64,000 nucleotides of DNA from DASPKM01 sp035628135 (GCA_035628135.1 DASPKM010000010.1:1-64000); one strand, 5' to 3'. Positions 7,796-15,868 are shown, counted from the stretch's first letter. Translations and numbers: made by a program. Notes: generated by a model from the sequence alone, not told the origin.

Positions 7796-8058
7796 CTGGC
7801 GCAAATATGCAGCGCAGGCTACGTGCTGTAGCGTACTTGTGCCCGATCTTAGACAAATACTAAAAGCACTACACACATAAAAGCTCAACCTGAATCAAAC
7901 CCGTTAGACCGTAATATTTTCTTGCACTATACAGCCATTCCTGTGGTTTATCAACAAATCCTGCAACAATGGGATGATAAATGAAGAGAATCCATTTTGT
8001 ACAGAAGATGGGCGCAAGTACCCATCCGCACATTGTCATCGCTGCATACTTGCACCAG
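7796..8058. mobile_element. MITE-like element, copy b (complete, 263 bp)
   Basis: Left end 7796-7844 (ctggcgcaaatatgcagcg to gtacttgtgccc) and right end 8010-8058 (gggcgcaagtacccatccg to tacttgcaccag) are imperfect inverted repeats. The interior shares ttatcaacaaatcctgcaac and atgaagagaatccatttt with copies a and c. No coding capacity. It lies between a truncated frame on the left and the 3' end of the next lipoprotein gene on the right. Bases 8059-8126 are unassigned. Confidence 0.8.
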
Positions 8059-8126
8059 TTTATTGAGGCGGTATTTTACGGTAACGAACGAGCGAAACTT
8101 ATTTCTCTCAGCTAAATCCATTGCAG

Positions 8127-8609
8127 CTAACTACTAATATTAATATGCAGCCGCAGCGCCTCTTCAAGTTCCAGATCAATCATGTCATTGTAAGAGAATT
8201 TGTAGAGTCGCGTAACATCGGACGCCTTATAAAAGATAAAAATAAACCTATAGAACTTCTTTTCGTACTTTACCAAGTAACTGTATATAGCAACATCGCC
8301 CTCAATCTCTCGCTTTTTAATCAACTTATATCCCCAATACTTTCCTGAGTACTCGTTAATATCGTTGAATTTCTGGCGTAGATCGACTGCCAAAGAATCA
8401 TTGAAATTGATATAAGGGTTAGAAAGCAGCAGAGAGTCAATCGCCTCTTTATGTTTTGCAGACTGAATTCTGGCAAAAAAGCGCTCGATAATTGGTACGC
8501 AATCTTTATCCAACCGCAGCTTAGTTGATGCTTTGCCATTGTCGGAGCTGTTACAGTTTGAAAAATTAATAGCTGAGATGAGTGCACCGATAATTATTAG
8601 TAGTCGCAT
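8127..8609 (-). CDS. Lipoprotein, probable immunity gene
   Basis: A 160-residue lipoprotein with leader LLIIIGALISA and a lipobox ending in Asn-Cys (INFSNC, Cys19). The mature part starts with a polar linker, then an alpha+beta domain of about 125 residues with an FFARIQSAKHKEAIDSLLL helix and antiparallel strands (VAIYSYLVKYEKKFYRFIFI). That layout resembles NTF2-like or DUF3887-like domains, which I offer only as a possibility. It follows the 8658-8972 gene by 48 bases, so toxin fragment, small immunity gene and lipoprotein probably made one transcript. Confidence 0.55.
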   Translation of the reverse strand: MRLLIIIGALISAINFSNCNSSDNGKASTKLRLDKDCVPIIERFFARIQSAKHKEAIDSLLLSNPYINFNDSLAVDLRQKFNDINEYSGKYWGYKLIKKREIEGDVAIYSYLVKYEKKFYRFIFIFYKASDVTRLYKFSYNDMIDLELEEALRLHINISS

Positions 8610-8657
8610 AATATTTTTTTATCTACTGGAGTGTGATCCAATTTACCTTAATGGAAC

Positions 8658-8972
8658 CTAATTGCCTGATTCGGCAACCGCAATGAGCTTACTAATTTTT
8701 TGCAAATAGGCCATCATTTCAGTAGCTGTCGCGTAGTCAGGGTCTGTAGGATCTGTTTTCTTTAAGAACTCATTCAATTTATTCTCTAATTCATAATCAT
8801 ATTTCAAATTCTTTGGATCCCCCCGTTTTTTTAAAAGTGAATCGACCAGTCCTGCAACATGACCATCGTAGTCCGCCAATTCAAAATAGATATCCGAAAG
8901 CTCATCGCTGTTGGCGTCATTGGCCGGAAAAGGGGCTGACTTGAATAACTCGTAGGCTTCCTGTAATTGCAT
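8658..8972 (-). CDS. Small acidic helical protein, probable immunity gene
   Basis: A 104-residue soluble protein, mostly helical and acidic (NDANSDELSDIYFELADYDG, then KYDYELENKLNEFL). No family recognised. The ATG lies 9 bases after the stop of a toxin-tip fragment at 8982-9415, the usual toxin-to-immunity spacing. Small acidic partners are common for basic or nucleic-acid-acting toxins (general knowledge), so cytoplasmic immunity is the likely job. Confidence 0.6.
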   Translation of the reverse strand: MQLQEAYELFKSAPFPANDANSDELSDIYFELADYDGHVAGLVDSLLKKRGDPKNLKYDYELENKLNEFLKKTDPTDPDYATATEMMAYLQKISKLIAVAESGN

Positions 8973-8981
8973 AAATAAAAG

Positions 8982-9415
8982 TTAACGGTACCAAAAAATA
9001 ACAACTTCTCCAATTTTTGTAAAGATTCCACCTGGCTGCTTAGACCCCATTCTGATTTTAATCCCCATTTCTCCGCTATTTAACTGCATACAGTTTCCCA
9101 AATGCTTATTCCTTAAAGGATTTAATCCATCCTCTGTGTATTCCTTTAGTATTTTATCTATTCCGGCATCCAGGCGTTGCATTTCCACCTTTAGGGAGCT
9201 ACTTTTCCTTTAGTAGCATCCGTAAATGCGGCATGGGATTCGTTGACGCCTCGATAAAGGGTTTTAAATTCACCTCCTTTGCCAGGGATTGCTTCCTTCA
9301 GTGGAGACATTACCATTAGCAAGTCTGTCGCGAGATGTGCACCAACGGCATAATCCGTGAAAGTCTCACTACCAGAGCCTGTATACAGCGAAGCAACATT
9401 AAGTGCATAATCCAC
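8982..9415 (-). pseudogene. Toxin-tip fragment, frameshifted
   Basis: The first frame (9191-9415) reads DYALNVASLYTGSG then TLYRGVNESHAAFTDATKG and stops at VAP. A second frame continues from about 9187 to 8982 and ends in GIFTKIGEVVIFWYR. The LYRGVNESH entry resembles the start of ADP-ribosyltransferase-like tips (strand with Tyr-Arg-Gly), but the later catalytic region is not clear. A one-base change near 9190 would join the frames. No Rhs core is attached. Bases 9416-9486 are unassigned. Confidence 0.5.
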
Positions 9416-9486
9416 TAACCGATGATCAGTTCATAGACGTAGAGTGTTCAAAAAATTATCTGTCAATTTGGAGAATAACACAAAAT

Positions 9487-9795
9487 TCATTTCTGATTAA
9501 GCCTCTCAATTATTATACCCTTCCCTAGTACGTTGCGCCCTTCACTAAAAGTAAACTCTTCATTTGGATTGAATCGACTATCATCAATCATGCCTTTTAT
9601 AAATGCAATATTCACCAATCCAGAAGTACCAGGCATAAAAGAATCTCGATCGGTCAAATCAATTCGGCCTGAAATCCTCGTCCTTTCTCCCTCAAAGTAA
9701 AACGCAGGCCGATAGCCACTAATAAAAGGAACCTGGCGAACATCCTTACCAGCCAGCAGTTCAATTCTCGCTAAAACTTTAATTAGATCCTCCAT
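9487..9795 (-). CDS. EF-Tu domain III-like small protein, putative immunity
   Basis: About 102 residues, taking the ATG at 9795. The core reads RPAFYFEGERTRISGRIDL, then FMPGTSGLVNIAFI, and finishes with EGRNVLGKGIIIERL. That follows the C-terminal barrel of elongation factor Tu: Arg-Pro with an aromatic strand, Thr-x-x-x-Gly-x-Ile, Met-Pro-Gly before a strand, and a Glu-Gly-x-x-x-x-Gly-x-Gly-x-Ile close. There is no GTPase domain, so this is not a translation factor. Its start overlaps the 3' end of the ART-like toxin frame (stop 9783-9785) by 13 bases, the layout of a coupled immunity gene. An in-frame start at 9825 is possible but lies deeper inside the toxin. Confidence 0.6.
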   Translation of the reverse strand: MEDLIKVLARIELLAGKDVRQVPFISGYRPAFYFEGERTRISGRIDLTDRDSFMPGTSGLVNIAFIKGMIDDSRFNPNEEFTFSEGRNVLGKGIIIERLNQK

Positions 9796-11071
9796 ATTAA
9801 GAATTTTACCAGACCCCAAAGCCAAATGGGTTGGTAGGTTTTTCGACTATAATTTAAACTACCAGCAAACTTAACCTTTTTTAGTTCGCCTGTTGGTATT
9901 GAAACCGCTTTCATCCCATCCATCTCCATAGTTGTGCAGTTTTTTTCACGGAATTTGGAACTTCCACTTTAATGATTGTATTAGGAATTCCATCAAGCTG
10001 GAAATTGTTTTTTCCAAACTGCGCAGCGTCCTCTGCCGAAGTTGCAAAAAGTTTCCCAGTTGAATAGCCCGAAGGTCCAAGTCTTATTCCATTGACTGGA
10101 ATATCAGCCCTCTCCGCAGGAGAAACAGCTCTGAACAAGGTTAATTTCGGGGTCAAGGCACCTATCGTTGATCTAGCACCCATACCAATACCGACAGCAT
10201 CCAAAACGCTTTCGGTAATGGCCGCGCTTTTCTCCATCGTTGAACCATTCTGAATCTGATCTACTCGCTGTGCAACTTCCAATCCAATATTTACACCACG
10301 TTCAATGTTTGCTCCAGTTGTAAGTGACGGAGGATCTTTAAATAAATTCAACAACCCTTCGCCTGCCTTCTTAGCGAAAGTACCTGTCCCAATAACAACA
10401 CCGAGAGCAACAGCGGCTGGGCCTTTTGGATTTTGAGCTGTTTTTGTGGCTAGGTCGACAATTTGGCGAACCGGTTCTAAGCCGTCTAAGTCTATCGCAT
10501 TCGGCACTTCGTTTCCGGCGAATTGGTAGGGAGAGTAGTAAACATAGTCGGTCGCCAATCTATCCTGCACAAAAAACCTGCAAATTTGATTATCGTAAAA
10601 TCGGTGCTTGTAGTCATACCACTCTAGCCCCGACCCATCCGAAAACTCCTCACGCTGCTGTTCGTATCCATTGTACTTTATCCGATTCGGTCCACCTCGG
10701 TTGAGTATCAATACTCTGTTACTAATTCCTGCCATCGCCAATCCGAATGGGTAGTAATGGTTCTCTTCGATTAACGGCCCCTTAGTGTGCGTCACTTGTA
10801 AATTGTCAAAAAACACGCTAATGTTCGGCGTTTCATTGCTGACATAGATATACAAATACCCGCTCTTATCGACACCGAGATTATTCTGTAGATGTTCTTT
10901 AAACTCTTCATTGCTTCCCACCTGCTCAAAACCGCTGTTGTTGCTCACATAGTTGAACTGCTCATCGACAGCACCCAATTTAAAAATGCCTTGGGCTCCG
11001 TTAAAAACAACGTTTCGGATCGTAAACACGAATCCACAATCAGTGCACTCTGTAAACAGCAGATGGCACAC
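9783..11071 (-). pseudogene. Truncated Rhs core with ADP-ribosyltransferase-like tip, frameshifted
   Basis: The long frame (386 codons) starts mid-gene. Residues about 70-200 are the RHS-repeat core: ISVFFDNLQVTH, HYYPFGLAMAGIS, WYDYKHRFYDNQICRFFVQD, SPYQFAGNEVPNAIDLDGLE. After a spacer with a GVVIGTGTFAKKAG segment, the tip begins LFRAVSPAERADI and continues GIRLGPSGYSTGKLFATSA, consistent with an ART fold (Arg in the first strand, Ser-Thr in the second). The frame breaks near 9915. After the break KAVSIPTGELKKVKF and a terminal PIWLWGLVKFLIW run to a stop at 9783. The start is not genuine: the first 2,000 or more bases of a normal rhs gene are missing and a terminator lies at 11086-11115. 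Confidence 0.75.
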
Positions 11072-11085
11072 GGATAGATACTGAT

Positions 11086-11115
11086 AAAAGCCGAAAACTA
11101 ACTTTCGGCTTTTTT
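11086..11115. terminator. Rho-independent terminator (works both ways)
   Basis: Stem AAAAGCCGAAA / TTTCGGCTTTT with a six-base loop (actaac), flanked by T runs on the plus strand and by the matching A run for the minus strand. It would end minus-strand transcripts from the 11760-12221 lipoprotein gene, so the Rhs fragment below it receives no readthrough. Confidence 0.75.
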
Positions 11116-11159
11116 ATTTTGCCTAGAGTCAAAGAGAATCAATACACAGGACGCCCAAC

Positions 11160-11441
11160 CGTATAACAGAATAATTCGCGAGCCGGTAAGGACGCTAGCG
11201 GGAGGAACGACCAGAAGCGGCCGCGAGTGCTGCAGGCTGGCGCAGGTAGAGGTAATGACCGAAGGGAATGGTACCTGCACAGTGAGAACCATGCTGCTTT
11301 GGATAGCGAAGCTATACGTGAAGGATTTTGTGCCAGCGTGGCTCGAACGCAGCTCTGCGGCTTCCCAGGCGAGCACATTATGAGGCAGCGGGTGGCATGC
11401 AGAGGGCTGCGATGAGTTTTAAGGTAGCGGAACCACGATAA
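11160..11441. other. GC-rich non-coding block joined to repeat A
   Basis: 282 bases of GC-rich sequence continuous with repeat A copy 4 but without another copy in this window. Open frames on both strands lack protein character. It may be the left part of a longer full-length form of repeat A. Confidence 0.4.
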
Positions 11442-11753
11442 GCCTTGCATCAGGGCATGTGTCCGCTTGTAAGGAATGGAGCGTAGCAAGCGCACATGCG
11501 CTGGGCAAGTGAGGGAGGTGGTAAACGGAACCCAGGTGAAGCTATTGCTAAGCTAGCGCAGCGCAGCCGTCTGCACGACACAGAGAGCTGCCCGAACGAA
11601 GCGGGAGGAGCTGCAAGTACCGTGACAAGTTGCTGAGCACCCGAAGGGCGGTGCAGCGGTACGGATGCATACAGAGTGACATGAGTGGTATCCGTTCGGC
11701 TGCAATGGCTCGGCGCGGTACTTGCCGACGACCAATGAGAGAGACCTATTTCC
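11442..11753. repeat. Repeat A, copy 4 (full-length)
   Basis: It aligns with copy 1 from gccttgcatc to the gagagagacctatttcc tail. The inverted arms GTGCAGCGGTACGGAT and ATCCGTTCGGCTGCA are intact. It stops 6 bases before the stop codon of the lipoprotein gene at 11760. Confidence 0.8.
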
Positions 11754-11759
11754 AAACAA

Positions 11760-12221
11760 TTACTTCCGGTATAAATTGAATGAGTCAGTAACCAAATAGC
11801 TATCACCGACTCGCTTTTTAACTTCGATCTTCACGCTATCAGGCACTCTTCCGGTATTGATAGATAACGAGTAAACGCCATTGCCTGTTCCTATAGTGCC
11901 AATGCCGGGAACTACCATTTCCCAAGTTATAAAATATTCATTTTCATCAAACTCCGGGTTTTTAAAATCATTGACTTTGATATTTAGTTGAACTCCCGTT
12001 GTTCTGACTTTAGATTTACTAAAAAGACTTGCTTCATTTTTCCATTTGTATTCTACCCACGCTTCCTTGACATCAGCAAATCTGCTGGTCGAATTGTATT
12101 CCTGAATGAAGAAACTATCCTTCTTTGAATTTTCTATGCTAGAGCTGGCCTGTGGATCGACCGTATTCACGTCAGCATTACAACTTATCAAAAAAAGCGC
12201 AATTAAAAGTGAAAATCGCAT
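11760..12221 (-). CDS. Lipoprotein, putative immunity to the peptidase-like toxin
   Basis: A 153-residue lipoprotein with leader residues 3-13 and lipobox LFLISC at Cys14. The mature domain is mainly beta: VEYKWKNEASLF, then QLNIKVNDFKNPEFDENEYF and GTIGTGNGVYSLSINTGRVP, which suggests a small beta-sandwich. The ATG follows the stop of the peptidase-like toxin frame by 10 bases. A lipid-anchored partner facing the periplasm would fit a toxin that attacks cell-wall peptides or envelope proteins (inference). Repeat A copy 4 and then a terminator follow the stop codon. Confidence 0.6.
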   Translation of the reverse strand: MRFSLLIALFLISCNADVNTVDPQASSSIENSKKDSFFIQEYNSTSRFADVKEAWVEYKWKNEASLFSKSKVRTTGVQLNIKVNDFKNPEFDENEYFITWEMVVPGIGTIGTGNGVYSLSINTGRVPDSVKIEVKKRVGDSYLVTDSFNLYRK

Positions 12222-12231
12222 TAGCTAAAAA

Positions 12232-13346
12232 TTATTTTGTAATAGTCATAATAATTTTCTTATGGTTTGCCATCTTAATATCTATGTACATGTCGTTTGG
12301 TTGAGCCGCCCGAGCAAGATTATAAATCGAACCACTACTCCAGCTTTTTGGACTAAATGTTGAAATGCCCAAGAGAGTTAAAGTATTATTAACAGCATGG
12401 CCGCAGTTATTTACAAAGATATTGTATTCACTTTTCGCTTCATTGTTCATTGTCGCTATTGCTGTTGCTTCTTGCTTTGGATCAATGGGAATAAGGATTG
12501 CATTTTGATACTCTTTGAAATCTGAATGTCCAAAAAATTCGGCTAATGTTCCAAACTTTCCTGTCTTAGCTGGCAAAGCCGGCCCGCCAGACGAAGGATT
12601 ATTTTCACTATCCGATTTCGCACCCTCCTGCCTTCCTTCTTTTGATATGAATCTCCAACCAGTTTTATCATTGCCAACCATCAAAGCGTTATGGCCCGCC
12701 CCATAGCTCCGTCTGGTGCATTTACCACGGCCACAAATGACCCCTTTCCTAGGTTTGACTTAGCACTTGCATCATACACATTACCGTCGCCGCTTAAAAT
12801 CATCCTCCTCCCTTCGGCGTTTGTAAACACGTGATTGTTTCCAACAAAGCTCGCATTTGCGGATTTGCCATACTTTTTTACGGCATCCTCTTGACTATTT
12901 ACATCTTCATCATATACAGCTTTTCGCGACCCGTCTGCAGTTGTAATAAATGTCCATCCCTGCGGATTCATCCCATCAGGATCAATAAATATTATTGGAT
13001 TATTAAAAGCGTAACTGTAGGGAGAATGGCGCCGCATTTTATCTATGAGCGGATCAATTACGTGCCACCGTCCAACCTGTGGATCATACATCCTTGCGCC
13101 GTAGTCCAGCCAGTCTAAACCCGCACCAGAAAATTCCCTTTCCTGCTTCTCTTTTGCATTATACTCATACTTGTTATCGAGCTTAAGCGCTGCCCTTGAA
13201 CTTATCCCGGCCATTGTGAGTCCAAACGGGTAATAGTGCGTTTCTTCGATGAATGGACTTTTGATATGTGTCACCTGCAAATTGTCAAAGAACACACTAA
13301 TATTAGGAGTTTCGTTGCTGACGTAAACAAGTACACATCCGCACAT
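12232..13346 (-). pseudogene. Truncated Rhs core with cysteine-peptidase-like tip, frameshifted
   Basis: Frame 1 (12681-13346) has the RHS core: ISVFFDNLQVTH, HYYPFGLTMAGIS, LDWLDYGARMYDPQVGRWHV, SPYSYAFNNPIIFIDPDGMN, then a spacer. Frame 2 (12232-12684) continues GHNALMVGNDKTGWRFISK and NIFVNNCGHAVNNTL. His of GHNAL followed later by Cys of NNCGHAV is the order of permuted NlpC/P60-LRAT or PPPDE-type peptidases. The exact family is not certain. Restoring one G in the GGGG run near 12700 joins both frames into a single GAGHNALM reading. The 5' end starts inside a MITE-type inverted end (MCGCVLVYVSNE is read out of the repeat), so the core was truncated there. Confidence 0.75.
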
Positions 13347-13579
13347 TACCTTGGCTGCATACTTGCGCCTGATTCAGGGGGAAAAAACATTATCTGCCTG
13401 ATGTTTTAACGTTGATACCTAAGCTTCGATCACAAGTACACATCCGCACATTACCGTGGCTGCATACTTGCGCCAGATTCAGGGGAAAGAACATTATCTG
13501 CCTGATGTTTTAATCTTGAACCTGAGGTTCCGGCACAAGTACCCATCCGTGCATTACCAGCGTTGCATACTTGCGCCAG
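13327..13579. repeat. Tandem array of single MITE ends, 2.5 units
   Basis: Three copies of the 46-48 base end (cacaagtacacatccgcac to tacttgcgccag) start near 13327, 13431 and 13534. The first two are each followed by the same 57-base spacer (gattcaggggaaa, acattatctgcctgatgtttt), giving periods of 105 and 103 bases. All three have the same orientation. Each end is itself an imperfect palindrome (aagta and tacttg arms). The array forms the border between the toxin island and core chromosome. Bases 13580-13699 up to yifB show no feature. Confidence 0.8.
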
Positions 13580-13699
13580 GTTCATAAAAAAATTGGAGCC
13601 AAGCGTATAGCCTTGCAATAATTATTATCCGTTTATTTAATACACCTCAATCAAATACATATTACCTTCAATGCTTTTCAACCTTATCATTCTTAACCC

Positions 13700-15241
13700 A
13701 TGCTCTCAAAAACCTACGGCAGCGCTGTATATGGAGTGGAGGCTGTTACTATTACCATAGAAGTTGCCGTTTATCCTGGTATGTATAGCTTTATTGTAGG
13801 CTTGCCGGATAATGCAATCAAAGAAAGCCTCCAACGGATAGAATCAGCCCTGAAGAACAACGGCTACTTAATGCCTCGCACCAAAATTGTTGTTAACCTC
13901 GCACCCGCCGATATTCGAAAAAGTGGTACCGCTTTCGATCTTCCTATTGCGCTGGGAATTATCAGCGCATCAGAACAATTCAATCTTGCTTCCATCGAAC
14001 AATACGTTATAATGGGCGAGTTAAGCCTGGATGGAGAAGTGCGGCCAATTAAGGGCGCCCTACCGATTGCAATTCAGGCCAGAAAAGAAGGTTTTAAGGG
14101 ATTAATTGTTCCAACAGCAAATGTCAGGGAAGCTGCAATTGTTAACAACCTGAAAGTATACGGTGTATCACATATCAAAGAAGTCATCGAATTTTTCTGC
14201 AATGATGAACAAACCCTCCAACCTGTTACAATCAATACACGCAATGAATTTTTTCACGCGCAATCAGAATCTGACCTTGATTTTACTGAAGTAAAAGGAC
14301 AGCATAACATCAAGCGTTCATTAGAAATCGCGGCCGCGGGAGGGCATAATGCCATCCTTATCGGTCCCCCAGGCGCAGGAAAAACGATGTTGGCCAAAAG
14401 ACTGCCTTCTATCCTTCCTCCCCTAAGCCTGCAGGAAGCATTGGAAACAACCAAAATCCATTCAGTTGCAGGCAAATTGCCGGAAAACTCCACCTTAATT
14501 GTCAAACGCCCCTTTCGTTCTCCACACCACACCACCAGTGAAGTGGCCTTAGTTGGTGGCGGAGGAATACCACAACCAGGTGAAATCTCCCTGGCTCATA
14601 ATGGCGTGTTGTTTTTAGACGAGCTGCCAGAATTTAAACGCTCCGCCCTCGAAGTAATGCGCCAGCCCATGGAAGAAAGAAGAGTTACCATCAGCCGCGC
14701 AAAAATAGTGGTTGATTTCCCCGCCAACTTCATGCTAATCGCTTCTATGAATCCCTGCCCATGCGGCTTCTATAACCATCCGGACCGCCAGTGCTGTTGC
14801 CCGCCCGGTGCCGTACAGAAATACCTGAATAAAATTTCAGGACCACTGCTGGACCGCATAGACCTGCACGTTGAGGTAACACCGGTCGGCTTCCCCGAGT
14901 TGTCGTCTACAAAAAATGAAGAGCATTCCGATCAGATCCGTGAAAGAGTTATTAAAGCAAGAGAAATACAATCACAGCGGTTTGCAACGCATACAGGTAT
15001 TTATAGCAATGCTCAAATGAGCACTAAGCTGCTAAAAGAAATGTGTATAATGAATACTGCATGCCAGAATTTATTGAAGGCGGCTATGCAGAAGCTCAAC
15101 CTTTCGGCGCGGGCATATGACAGGATATTAAAGGTTAGCCGCACGATTGCTGATCTTGCGGAAAGTAATGATATCAAACCTGAGCATTTGGCGGAAGCGA
15201 TACAGTATAGGAGTTTGGATAGGGAAGGATGGGGTGGGTAA
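13700..15241 (+). CDS. YifB/ComM family Mg-chelatase-like AAA+ ATPase
   Basis: 513 residues, normal family length. N-terminal residues about 1-170 carry the Lon-protease-like fold (VEAVTITIEVAVYPGMYSF, LPIALGIISASEQ). The AAA+ module follows: Walker A GPPGAGKTMLAKR (about 221), Walker B VLFLDELPEF, and sensor region LIASMNPCPCGF with a Cys cluster CPCG and QCCCPPG. The C-terminal helical domain ends with ARAYDRILKVSRTIADLA. ComM-type proteins are hexameric helicases that drive branch migration of incoming DNA during natural transformation (family knowledge). It sits directly beside the repeat-rich island. Single gene with its own promoter region. Confidence 0.93.
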   Translation: MLSKTYGSAVYGVEAVTITIEVAVYPGMYSFIVGLPDNAIKESLQRIESALKNNGYLMPRTKIVVNLAPADIRKSGTAFDLPIALGIISASEQFNLASIEQYVIMGELSLDGEVRPIKGALPIAIQARKEGFKGLIVPTANVREAAIVNNLKVYGVSHIKEVIEFFCNDEQTLQPVTINTRNEFFHAQSESDLDFTEVKGQHNIKRSLEIAAAGGHNAILIGPPGAGKTMLAKRLPSILPPLSLQEALETTKIHSVAGKLPENSTLIVKRPFRSPHHTTSEVALVGGGGIPQPGEISLAHNGVLFLDELPEFKRSALEVMRQPMEERRVTISRAKIVVDFPANFMLIASMNPCPCGFYNHPDRQCCCPPGAVQKYLNKISGPLLDRIDLHVEVTPVGFPELSSTKNEEHSDQIRERVIKAREIQSQRFATHTGIYSNAQMSTKLLKEMCIMNTACQNLLKAAMQKLNLSARAYDRILKVSRTIADLAESNDIKPEHLAEAIQYRSLDREGWGG

Positions 15242-15587
15242 TAGAACATTTGCGCTCACGCATTAGTCAAATACCGTGTTTTTACGGGGAGCGGCATCAG
15301 TAGTAAAGTTGTACCTTACTAATATCCGCCTGTTGATTACACACAGTCTCACCGGCTTAAGGAAAAACTGATCACCAGTAGCTTACTAAAAGCTTCTACA
15401 CCTGATTTAACATGGAAGCTTCAGGATCAACTATGCCATTGATACTGAAATTTTGTGCGGTATCCCGGGATCAGAAAGAAAAACATCGATTAATTCAACG
15501 CCTTGTAAGCTGGACATCCCGAAACAGTTTCAAGAAGTAGGGCGAAACTGCCGAAAGCGTAAGTGTAGGCAATTTAATCATTAAGAA
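15242..15587. other. Intergenic region with no recognisable feature
   Basis: 346 bases between yifB and a small secreted-peptide gene. A plus-strand frame of about 43 codons starting at 15411 has no protein-family look. I see no repeat, tRNA or terminator. Confidence 0.35.
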
Positions 15588-15818
15588 ATGAAAAGTTCAA
15601 ATTTAGGCAGGAGCTTATTGCTCGTAGTATTCGCATTCCTGATCGGTAGCCCGGTATGCGAAGTTCCGGACCCCGTAGGTGCGTGCTGCGAATGGATAGC
15701 AAGTCCTGGGTTTTACAATTGTTCACAGAAAAAGAAGTCCTTGTGCACCGGCACTTTTAAAGGAACCGTGCCGTGTGGCCCCGCAGGTATAATTCCTGGT
15801 ACATTGACTTGTCCCTAA
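15588..15818 (+). CDS. Small secreted cysteine-rich peptide
   Basis: 76 residues. A signal-like start (MKSSNLGRSLLLVVFAFLIG) is followed by a mature part of about 52 residues with seven cysteines: one after the leader, a Cys-Cys pair, and four more spaced in the second half, with Gly/Pro turns (GACCEWIASPGFYNCS, CGPAGIIPG). It has no lipobox. The pattern suggests a disulfide-bonded exported mini-protein. AAG lies close before the ATG, so the ribosome site is weak. No family recognised. Upstream is featureless and downstream is a decayed gene pair. Confidence 0.5.
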   Translation: MKSSNLGRSLLLVVFAFLIGSPVCEVPDPVGACCEWIASPGFYNCSQKKKSLCTGTFKGTVPCGPAGIIPGTLTCP

Positions 15819-15868
15819 GTTTCTGCAAGCAGCAACAAATTTTCGAAAGTAATCTCTGAGCTGGTAGG

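Noticed and set aside
11442..11753. Group II intron
   Set aside because: No domain V-type motif, no intron-encoded protein and no consensus ends.
177..12221. Integron with attC sites
   Set aside because: No integron integrase and no attC core sequences; cassettes lie next to repeat A, but the elements themselves do not match the known site structure.
13327..13579. CRISPR array
   Set aside because: Only 2.5 units, the unit is about 105 bases, the spacer part is also conserved between units, and no cas genes are present.
1..13600. Prophage
   Set aside because: No structural, integrase, lysis or replication genes of phage type are present.
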